The notes under the pieces: model-generated
The model's input: only the letters and a program-made list of their open reading frames with translations
What the model was told of the DNA's origin: nothing
Databases searched by the model: none
Shown here: piece by piece, positions 1 through 6,847 of the stretch
Position numbering within the stretch: position 1 is the first letter of the stretch
How the letters are laid out: the number at the start of each line of letters is the position of its first letter
Assembly (NCBI GenBank): GCA_002422125.1
Contig: DITF01000120.1
Coordinates: 9,499-16,345, forward strand
DNA length: 6,847 nt
Direction of reading: 5' to 3'
Source of the DNA: a bacterium UBP17_UBA6191
GTDB lineage: Bacteria; Muiribacteriota; UBA6191
Position numbers and translations under genes: made by a program

Positions 1-1
1 C

Positions 2-343
2 TGCGTAGCCGATGAAGAATCCAATACACCCCTCTTAGTATCAACCGCCGCTAACGCTGGCTTTCTTCTCAGAATTGACAGCCCTAATCCGGCCCCATCG
101 GGGATGAGTATAGGGGCAGGGGTTCCACAATGTCTTGCCACCACAGGAATCAATAATGCCTGTCTTGATCCGGTAAATCTTAACTGCAATGCTTGTCTGA
201 ATCATCATTTCACTACCACAAGAGATCTACTGTGGCAAAATATTGGATTTTTAGAGCCAGCATCCAGAAATATCAGTGTTCAAGCCAGGGAAATTGGCGA
301 TCCCAACAAACTGACAAATTTCAACTTCACGATTGAAATTGAA
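2..343 (+). other. Truncated N-terminal domain with four-cysteine cluster
   Basis: Residues 1-114 are the C-terminal part of a domain whose beginning is outside the window. Four cysteines (C44, C54, C62, C65) fall within 22 residues in the pattern C-x9-C-x7-C-x2-C, which could form two disulfides or, less likely in an exported protein, a metal site. The end of the segment (FTIEIENKN, about 109-117) looks like the last beta-strand of an Ig-fold repeat leading into the next linker, so this may be another cadherin-like repeat with a Cys-rich loop inserted. Family not identified. Confidence 0.5.
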
Positions 344-3300
344 AACAAAAACCGCGCCCCAAAAATCAATTTTGGTAATCCTCTAACGGCACTTCAAATC
401 AATGAAAGCAGTCCATTTACATTAAATGTTGCATCCATGGCTCAAGACGAAGACGGGGATCCTCTTACTTATAGACTGATTAAAGGTGTGTCTGGTATGA
501 CCATCAATACCAACACAGGGATTCTGAACTGGAATCCCAACAAAAGCCATGTGGGAATTCATAAGATTGAGCTTGGAGTCAGCGACATATCAACAGCCTC
601 CTCCAAAATCATGTCCACTACCACGGCCCTTCTGCAAATCACTGTGCAGCGGGTAAACAATCCACCCCGCATCGACACCAATCTTCGCTCAGTCAACAAC
701 ATCAGCCAGATTATTCCCCATCAAGCCACCCAGGGGCAGTTTTTTGAAGCCAGTATTTTGGCCATAGATGAGGAAGGTGATTCTTTCACATTTCTGGAGC
801 AGTTTAGCTTAGGCTCAAAGTTAAACGGAAACCCCCTGCCTAATGGCTTTATCACCAGTTTTGGCCGTATAAATTGGACCCCATCCAATGCCAATGTTGG
901 CCCAAACACATTGACGGTTGTGGCTAGAGATAGCTCAAGCCCAAATTCACCACTGTCATCCCAGACCTTTGTCATCAATGTGTTAAATGTCAATGACTCG
1001 CCAGTAATATCTCCAAAGGATTTGTTTGCAGTGGCTATTTCTGAAGGCCAACTATTCACCAGACAATACTCAGTGGCTGACCCTGATGCTGGTGACTCCC
1101 ATGTATACAATGTTAGCTCCAGCCCATCCGTAGCCAACCTGCTGAGTGCATCTGGAACCCCTGCTTTAACCATATTACAAAATGGCTTAATGGCATTTCA
1201 TCCCAATTTTACAATGGCAGGTACCTACCAGATTACTGTCACAGCAACTGATCTAGCTGGGACCAGTGATTCTCATTCCTTTCAGATAAATGTATTGGAG
1301 ACTAACAATCCTCCCATTCTTGAGGATGTTCCCCCCATTTTTGTGCCTCGAGACACCGCCCTTTATACTGCCCAACTTTACGCTAGCGACCCTGAGGGAA
1401 ATCCTATCAACTACTTTTTTGTCAGTAACCCCAGCAATGTTACTCTCAATCAAAGTTCAGGTCTTTTGACGGTTACATCTAAACCAAGTGACCCAAATCA
1501 AACTTTTGAAGTCTACGCTCAAGACAGTTTTGGTCAGAAATCAGAGAACCGGACAGTAGTCATCAATTATGTCCCCGCTAATGCTCAATTACCACAGATT
1601 GTTTCTAACCCTCCCCTAGTCGGAAAAATTCTGACGGAATACTCCTTTACCCCAACCGTTGCCACAGTGGGGCAAAATGCACGGATAGAATCCGTAGAAA
1701 GTCCCAACTATAAGCTACCTGTAGGCATGGCTGTCACCAACAGTTCGGTAATTTGGACCCCGCAAATTAAAGATTTAGGTATACATCTGGTTAAACTAAG
1801 ACCGGTGGCCACAATTGATGGAGTAGAGGTCAAAGGTCCACCAATGCGTTATTTTCTGACTATAACCAATCAGAATAATCCTCCCGTATTGAGTCTGGCG
1901 ACTGCTGTAAATGGGGATCCCATCAGTACTTATGATGCCACCGAAGGAATCGCATTCTCTCAGGTTGTGGCTTATTTAACCGAACAGGATCTTGAGGATT
2001 CCGAACGCTTTGGGGTCTTTTTTAATACTCCAAACCGCTCTGATAACGGAACTTCAAACCCCCTGTCTGAAGCTCCGGCTACCATCTCTGTGGTTCCTGA
2101 GCCCATCACCACCAATCCCATTAAACTCGGGTTGGTACTGACATGGACACCAGATAATTCTGCTGCCTTTGCCCCAGCCAACGGCTATGCAAACTCCTTC
2201 AGTATTATTGGAACCGATGGAATTTCAGACTCCAATATTCTTACCATCACATTTAATGTCACCAATGTTAATAACCAACCGGTGCTGTACCCGGATGAAA
2301 ATAGTTCTGACACAGAAATAGGCTACATTGGTCAAACCTACGAACGCACTTTTTATGCTAGGGACCCAGACGGTCAGGTCACATATTTCTGTCTGGATAC
2401 ATCTATAAAACCTGCCATAAACCAAGAGTATCCTGGCTTTTTGACCGCCATAAGTGGGGGATTTGTCCGATATGCCGTTGGCAACCGCTTTTATCTGACC
2501 AACGGAAGTGAGCCTTCCGTCTCTGGGGCGGCATTTCCTGATAACAGTATCTGTATGAAAGGAACACTGGACAACAGCAGCGTCAACCCAAGAAGAGGTC
2601 AGTTATCCAAAATCAAGGTCCGGTGGGACAGTGTGGATCAGGATATTAACCCGGATATTTATGCAAATTTGCCCCTCATCCCCTATGACACCTTTGATAA
2701 AGGCAGTGTTTCCAGAGACTATAAATTCACGGTAAAGGCCGCACCAACGATCTCCAATATAACCCCTAACCGCCAGTTCATTGGACGGGAAGTTGTGGTT
2801 TCCGGGAGTGGGCTAATTGTAACCAACAATCCTCAATCAGCGAAATTCATGGACTCCAAGGGAAATATTGTAGCCACAACCAGCCTTTATGGAATATCTA
2901 CCACTGGTACTGCCAGAATGATTATTCCTCAGGGTGCAAAAAGTGGCACGGTTGCCATTGGATTTTCCTCTTTTTCACCAGCTTATCCGTTTACAGTGCT
3001 GGATGGGGAAACATCGCAAATTGCTGGGTATACCACCACAGATGTACTGTCAAGTCCTGCGGGAATGGCCATCACCTTCAGTGCTGATAATCTCAGGGAA
3101 TGGATCTTTGTCAGCGACTTTGAGAGGCATACAATTCATTTATATGAACTAGCTACTGGACTTGGACCCATTAATGGCATAAATTATGCCGCCGACCATA
3201 TTCTTCGTTCCGAAGTGATTGCGGGACTCACTGGGCAAAGTGGTGATGTCAATGGTAGCAAAGGCGTAAGTCGCCTTAATCGACCAAGTGGGTTATCCAT

Positions 3301-6300
3301 TGCCCGTTATGACAATACTACCTGGTTGGTCGTGGCGGATACCTACAATCACAAGATTAAGTTAATGGATTTAAGCGATCTATACAGAACCGTCGGCAGC
3401 CCAAACAACAACTTTCCGCTGTATACCCTCTCTAATAGTACACACTTGAATCGACCCTACAAATCAATTCAGCACCCCACATTTTCAAATCGCTTTTACA
3501 TTGCCAACACCTTTAACAATACGATTGAGTTGTTTGTGATCGACCCAGGAAAAGTCGTTCCCGACATAGGAAAAGTCATTGCTCCGGCCTCAAGGGCAAA
3601 CAGTGAGTATTCAACAACGGTTAGTGGCAGTGGAAACGCTAGGGTCGATTTAGAAGGCAATGTCTTTAAGCCCATCGATCTAGCTTTTAATGCGGGGGGA
3701 GAACTACTGGTATCCTCCTATTCTGGCTCAGCTTATTCCTACCAGAATTCCGCCAAACTATTTCATAAAATCATGCCAAATCGAAAGGATTCAGAGGATT
3801 CTCCCGCATATACTCGATATTCAGCCTATCTGAATGACTTTTCTTTAGGCAAATTGTCCAAATCAGCCGTTTATGATGGAGACCTTTTGTTCACTTCACG
3901 CAGCATAACCTCGGATCGTAACGAATCCCTGGGTTTTTCTGCCGTGTTGTCCAACTCCAATGTCGGAACCCATTCGGGACACTTCTTTTCTTCTTCCAAG
4001 GAGCTTTTGTTTGACCAACCAAGAGTCAACAATCTGACCCACAATGCTGCCATTGAAGCCTCTGCTTCTGCTCTGGTGGCAGAAACATCAGCCGGTCGTT
4101 TCCATTATCAGAGTAAGGAACTGGAGTTTTTGGATACCGTGTCTTCTGTAGCTACTATCATCAATACATTTGAAGGTACCACTGCCGCCGTGTGGGCCAC
4201 GGTCAAAACCAGTTCTGTAAATATCACCCCGGCAACATCCAATGATACCTACCAACTGTCAGCCTTCACAGAATATTCTCTGCCCGATGCCATCAAAAAT
4301 CTAAACGCCGGAACTATCAGCTTTTACGATGTGAACTCAGATTTTATTGATGAGTTGATTATCCCTGATCCTAATCGTGGTGAAATTTATATTTTTCCCG
4401 GTAAAGTCAGTGGTGGAGCTGTTCCGGCTAATAACGGGAACATCTTTTTTGATACCCAGAACTACTGGCTGTTGAACTCCTCATCCTTTGGAAATCAGTG
4501 TTTGATAGAAGAATGTTTAAAAGGGGTGCAGCATGTAGGTTTTGGGCGGGTTTTGGCATCTGCTGAAATTGAAATGCTTATCAAGAATGTGCCAACCAGA
4601 AAACTGGTCACTTCGAGAACCATGGTGAAAAGCGAGGATATGATTATTACAAATCCTTTAAAAAACACCATGTACAAAATTGATTCCTGGAAGGACACCC
4701 TTGATACTGCTGCTTTTCAAAATTTCTACAATGCCCAGACCAACTTTACCTCAGAAGCTCCCCTTGCACAGGTATCTGGGCAGTTAGAAGTTACTGCAAA
4801 GGCGGATTACGAGGCGGCTTTAGTCAACATCTCCAATGCCTTTTTAAGTAATAACAATAATAATATGACCGCTGGCACGGATTGTTCCCCCATAAGCTCT
4901 ACAACCACTGAGATTGTTAATACCATTACGGGAGCAACGCCTGCCACTGTGTCCTGGACCAAGTATCCGGAAACTACTGTCGCCGGCGGATTATTTGATA
5001 CAGCTCAGGAAACGACCATGTGCGAGAGGTACAACACTTACAACTTTGCCGTTGCCAAAGCAGCGGCGGCCAAGCACAATATGGATTATCTGGCTAGTCA
5101 GGGAAGCATAGCCAGTACTGCTACTGGATTGATTGGCACGGGACCTACTACAAGTGTGCCCAAATTTTTACTAAGGACACCTCCAGTTGGCCAGCTTGTG
5201 GTGGATCTGGCTTCCCCAGAGTTTTTAGTGGACCAAACCACATTTGCGACCAATTCTCCTTATGAGGTCTGTGCGGCTCGCCTTACGGGACGACAGATGG
5301 CTCAAAGTTGTATTGGCAACCTTAACAGTGAAGGTAGTTTTGTTTGTACAACTACAGCGGGCTCCAAGGGTCCCGAAGATGACATCGCGGCTGCTTGGCC
5401 TGCCACGGAACTCACCTACTTTTATTATGTCAAACCAGATAAAACAGACTTGGAAGTATCGCAGTTTAGAAGACTGCCCTTAAAGTTTGGGGATTACGAG
5501 GTTGCCCTTAACAATCTGGAACAAATTGCCATGAAATTTAAACCTGATACTAATGGTAGTGCAAAGGTTTCCATTCTTGAGCCTTTTGGTGGTGGTACTG
5601 GAGTCACTGAACATCCCATCACTGAAAACGCCTTTTCCAAGGTCTATTGTGGTCAACTTTATGGGCGAACCGGATTTGCCGTGCCAACTTTTCAAAGCGA
5701 ATACAATGGGCTATTGCAGTACCTCCAGTTAGGCTTAAGTACTGCCAGTAAGATGAAGCAGGATTCTGTATTTTTTGTGACCCCTGCCGGTGGTTTTGTG
5801 AAAGTCGATGTAACGACAACACTCAATAGCTCGACCGGAAAAATTACCTATACAGTGAACCCTTATAGCTCTATAGGCACATCTATTGCCGCCCCAAGAA
5901 AAGATCCCGGAACCGCTGGAACAGCTCTACCAGCTAGTGATTTTGTACTATATGACTTTAATGGTGACGGAATTATGGATATGGCCGCCATTCATCCGGC
6001 CACAAAACAGATTAGTATCCGCATCGGAATTGGCTCGGCTGGGGGTCAGCTCTTTCATTCTGATGATCCTGCCAATGTACAAGTTTTGGATACTCTGGAT
6101 TCTCCAGTATCCATTGATGTAATCCGGGCCTCGACCTCTTCGGGGGTAGACCTTTTGGTAGGATATAAAGAGTCCGACTCCATTACAATTTACAAATACC
6201 AGAACAAAGGCTTTGCACCCAACAACATGTTTCAGCCTGGGACTCACTTCAATGTGGGCTCTAAAGGCACTTTTTTAGCCGCAGGTGCAGCTTTTACCAG

Positions 6301-6847
6301 CAACATATACACATCAGGCGATGCAGAGACCATAACCACAGGCGTTGCCTTTAATGATCGTTACTACTTTGGCAACAAGGGCAGTACCAATGACTATGTC
6401 CATAGCGGAATCAAACGAAACGGGGTAGGAGCAACTGTCCCTGCTTCCAGTATTGTTGCCATCAAATATGATCCGGCATTAAGGCGCTCCTCCGTAGCGA
6501 TTGCCCCAATCATTCCGATTGAGATTTTACGCTCAACTTCAGGGTATTTTGTGACCTCCAACCCAAGTATCGTCGCCACCGCTGATTTAAACAGTGATGG
6601 ATTGGTTGATTTGATTACCCTGGACCCCAAAAACCGTCAATTTTCAGTGACCTACAGCTCGGGCAACAGTACCGGTTTTATTCTGGATTCTGAGAGCCGT
6701 TTGTTTAATACTGTGGGTGTGCCTTCAGCAGTGGTTGCGGCTGATTTTAATTTGGCCACTGATGGAGCGGGGTTATCGCATCGGGATTTGGCTATTACCA
6801 ATTTTGATCGTGACACGGTATCCATCTTCTTTAATGGCGGCGTGTCC
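2..6847 (+). CDS. Giant multidomain surface/secreted protein (cadherin/Ig-like repeats, IPT/TIG, NHL and FG-GAP propellers), partial at both ends
   Basis: The frame starting at base 2 is open for all 2282 codons; no start or stop lies in the window, so this is an internal fragment of a larger gene. The translation is coherent throughout: a Cys-containing N-terminal segment, seven Ig/cadherin-like repeats (about residues 115-913), an IPT/TIG domain (914-1001), an NHL-like propeller (1004-1432), two FG-GAP-like blades (1433-1565), an unrecognised Cys-containing region (1566-1976) and further FG-GAP/VCBS blades (1977-2282). No transmembrane segment, signal peptide or catalytic motif is visible; export signals would lie upstream and anchoring or secretion signals downstream. 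Low Lys/Arg content, abundant Ser/Thr/Asn and 14 internal cysteines (15 with the edge codon) fit an extracytoplasmic protein. Families with these modules usually act in adhesion or ligand binding; that role here is inferred. Codon use looks even along the gene, with no sign of a frameshift. Sure of the CDS and module types, unsure of function and taxon. Confidence 0.95.
344..655 (+). repeat. Ig/cadherin-like repeat 1
   Basis: Residues 115-218. It opens with a linker of the NRAP type and has the acidic loop DEDGDPLTY (149-157), as in Ca2+-binding cadherin-like and putative-Ig (He_PIG/CADG) repeats. The typical hairpin NTGILNWNP (170-178) follows, then the strand ending in GVSD (192-195) and a final strand LQITVQRV (211-218). 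Length is about 104 residues, usual for the family. The acidic loop probably binds calcium and stiffens the stalk. Confidence 0.8.
656..991 (+). repeat. Ig/cadherin-like repeat 2
   Basis: Residues 219-330, starting at the linker NNPPRI. The acidic loop is AIDEEGDSFTF (254-264), the hairpin GRINWTPSN (288-296), the strand VVARD (306-310) and the closing strand FVINVLNV (323-330). The arrangement matches repeat 1 with a slightly longer loop before the hairpin, so the two are clearly related by tandem duplication and divergence. Confidence 0.8.
992..1303 (+). repeat. Ig/cadherin-like repeat 3
   Basis: Residues 331-434, opening with the linker NDSPVI. It has the acidic motif ADPDAGDSHVY (359-369), a hairpin ending GLMAFHPN (395-402), the strand ITVTATD (411-417) and the closing strand FQINVLET (427-434). 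The hairpin has Phe-His in place of the Trp-Thr or Trp-Asn seen in repeats 1 and 2, but the order of elements is the same. Confidence 0.8.
1304..1582 (+). repeat. Ig/cadherin-like repeat 4
   Basis: Residues 435-527, starting with the linker NNPPIL. The acidic loop is ASDPEGNPINY (461-471), followed by the hairpin SSGLLTV (485-491), the strand FEVYAQD (502-508) and the closing strand VVINYVP (519-525). At about 93 residues it is the shortest repeat in the array. Confidence 0.75.
1583..1873 (+). repeat. Ig-like repeat 5 (He_PIG-type, lacking the acidic loop)
   Basis: Residues 528-624. The segment LPVGMAVTNSSVIWTP (571-586) is the classic putative-Ig (He_PIG) hairpin, and the repeat ends with the strand YFLTITNQ (617-624) before the next linker. 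It begins with a divergent linker (QLPQIV) and has no DxDGD-type loop, so it probably does not bind calcium in the way its neighbours may. It may act as a flexible hinge, which is inference. Confidence 0.7.
1874..2269 (+). repeat. Ig/cadherin-like repeat 6 (expanded)
   Basis: Residues 625-756, opening with NNPPVL. The acidic stretch TEQDLEDSERF (660-670) sits where the calcium loop is expected. The hairpin LVLTWTPDN (711-719) and the strands SFSIIGTDG (732-740) and LTITFNVTNV (747-756) complete the fold. About 132 residues, roughly 30 longer than repeats 1-5, with the extra length between the acidic loop and the hairpin (about 671-710). Confidence 0.75.
2270..2740 (+). repeat. Ig/cadherin-like repeat 7 (large, with cysteine pair)
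   Basis: Residues 757-913. It starts with the linker NNQPVL and carries FYARDPDGQVTYF (784-796), a recognisable acidic loop. It then departs from the pattern: C797 and C851 may be disulfide-bonded around an insert of about 50 residues. The domain resumes with KIKVRWDS (870-877) and closes with DYKFTVKA (906-913) immediately before the IPT/TIG domain. At about 157 residues it is the largest repeat of the array. Confidence 0.65.
2741..3004 (+). other. IPT/TIG domain
   Basis: Residues 914-1001. The start PTISNITPNRQFIG (915-928), followed by EVVVSGSGL (930-938), is the hallmark opening of an IPT/TIG Ig-like domain: 'P-x-I-x-x-(I/V)-x-P' and then a strand ending in 'GxG'. The later strand with IPQGAKSGTVAI (974-985) and the closing strand PFTVLD (996-1001) match the usual end of the fold. 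Length, about 88 residues, is normal. In bacterial surface proteins such domains often act as spacers beside propellers, as here with the NHL region just downstream. Confidence 0.85.
3011..4297 (+). other. NHL-type beta-propeller region
   Basis: Residues 1004-1432. Three blades are clear. Blade one runs from PAGMAI (1019-1024) to VSDFERHTIH (1037-1046), blade two from LNRPSGLSI (1092-1100) to VADTYNHKIKL (1111-1121), and blade three from LNRPYKSI (1149-1156) to YIANTFNNTIEL (1166-1177). The form 'P-x-G-(I/L/M)-x-I ... (V/I)-A-D-T-x-N-H-x-I' is the NHL repeat signature. A fourth blade starts near FKPIDLAF (1222-1229), and weaker strand pairs continue to about 1432, enough for a six- or seven-bladed propeller. 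NHL propellers bind proteins or other ligands; the ligand here is unknown. Confidence 0.75.
4298..4696 (+). other. FG-GAP/integrin-alpha-like blades, first group
   Basis: Residues 1433-1565. The first blade has FYDVNSDFIDELII (1441-1454), a slightly degenerate DxNxDGxxD calcium loop with D1443, N1445, D1447 and D1450; Phe replaces the usual Gly. It continues with GEIYIFPGK (1460-1468). The second blade contains GFGRVLASAEI (1513-1523), matching the 'FG-x-x-(V/L)-A-S-A' part of FG-GAP repeats, and EDMIITNP (1545-1552) in place of 'DLLIGAP'; its acidic loop is lost. C1500 and C1505 (C-x4-C) lie in the loop between them. Confidence 0.7.
4697..5929 (+). other. Unrecognised Cys-containing region between FG-GAP groups
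   Basis: Residues 1566-1976. I do not recognise a family here. The first part looks partly helical (about 1595-1615 and 1665-1700, with an AAAA run at 1687-1690) and contains five consecutive asparagines (1617-1621). Cysteines lie at 1628, 1674, 1757, 1770, 1782 and 1883, an even number that could make three disulfides. The second half (about 1802-1956) is richer in alternating strand-like segments, for example AKVSILE (1854-1860) and GFVKVDVTTTL (1931-1941). It is placed between FG-GAP blades, so it may be a domain inserted in, or carried on top of, a propeller. The open frame and unchanged style argue that it is real coding sequence. Confidence 0.6.
5930..6847 (+). other. FG-GAP/VCBS-type blades, second group (continues past window)
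   Basis: Residues 1977-2282. Blade one has DFNGDGIMD (1985-1993), an intact DxNxDGxxD calcium loop, followed by MAAIHP. A second, degenerate blade has GVDLLVGYKESDSITIYKY (2048-2066). A later blade has DLNSDGLVDLITLDP (2195-2209), again with an intact loop. The last has ADFNLATDG (2246-2254) to RDLAITNF (2261-2268), where the calcium loop is enlarged by about six residues, and then SIFFNGG (2274-2280). This is the FG-GAP-like/VCBS pattern of bacterial propellers, and it runs off the end of the window. Confidence 0.8.

Noticed and set aside
104..106. First in-frame ATG (residue 35) as the gene start
   Set aside because: The frame is open upstream to the window edge with protein-like sequence, and there is no well-spaced ribosome binding site before the ATG. 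The real start is most likely upstream of the window.
721..1173. 150-codon open frame on the minus strand
   Set aside because: It lies wholly antisense to repeats 2 and 3 of the main coding frame, has no recognisable domain, and there is no room for its own promoter or ribosome binding site. It is a shadow of the real gene.
350..2290. Possible DNA-level tandem repeats at the NNPP linkers
   Set aside because: The similarity is at protein level only. The linker codons differ between copies (for example aacaatccacc, aacaatcctcc, aataatcctcc), with no long identical DNA tracts, so this is old duplication rather than a recent repeat array.
2934..3152. Short plus-strand open frames in another frame (2934-3152, 4914-5111, 5244-5483, 5886-6122)
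   Set aside because: They overlap the main frame, which carries the IPT/TIG, NHL and FG-GAP motifs there. The alternative translations are low-complexity or rich in Arg/Pro/Leu without structure.
5584..5598. Gly-rich stretch FGGGTG as a possible RTX (GGxGxD) calcium repeat
   Set aside because: It occurs once and lacks the nine-residue periodicity and the aspartate of RTX repeats.
5480..6247. Minus-strand open frames of 67-99 codons (5480-5695, 5619-5822, 5948-6247)
   Set aside because: Two of them overlap each other and all are antisense to clear FG-GAP or flanking coding sequence; their translations show no domain pattern.

Overview
The window lies entirely inside one very large protein-coding gene on the + strand. 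Reading from base 2, the frame stays open to the last base: 2282 codons with no stop, and neither the true start nor the true stop falls inside the window. There is no intergenic space, RNA gene, mobile element, CRISPR array, promoter or terminator that can be supported. Residue numbers below count from the first complete codon at base 2, so residue n begins at base 3n-1.

The product is a modular, all-beta, almost certainly extracytoplasmic protein. In order it has: (a) the tail of a domain with a four-cysteine cluster (bases 2-343); (b) seven tandem Ig-fold/cadherin-like repeats, most of them joined by Asn-Asn-Pro-Pro-type linkers (344-2740); (c) one IPT/TIG domain (2741-3004); (d) an NHL-type beta-propeller with at least three clear blades and a more degenerate continuation (3011-4297); (e) a pair of FG-GAP/integrin-alpha-like blades (4298-4696); (f) about 410 residues that I do not recognise, holding half of the cysteines (4697-5929); and (g) further FG-GAP/VCBS-type blades with DxNxDGxxD calcium loops, running off the window end (5930-6847).

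The organism is most likely a bacterium, probably Gram-negative. Coding is continuous over 6.8 kb without introns, base composition is balanced to slightly AT-rich by eye, and the mix of cadherin-like, IPT/TIG, NHL and FG-GAP modules is typical of giant bacterial surface proteins. Such proteins are common in, for example, predatory or environmental Bdellovibrionota and Myxococcota, planctomycetes and Bacteroidota. I cannot assign a lineage from this sequence alone.

The likely role is a long surface stalk (Ig-like repeats, probably stiffened by Ca2+) that presents propeller modules for binding proteins or glycans in adhesion, prey or host contact, or matrix formation. That role is inferred from architecture. 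No catalytic motif is visible.
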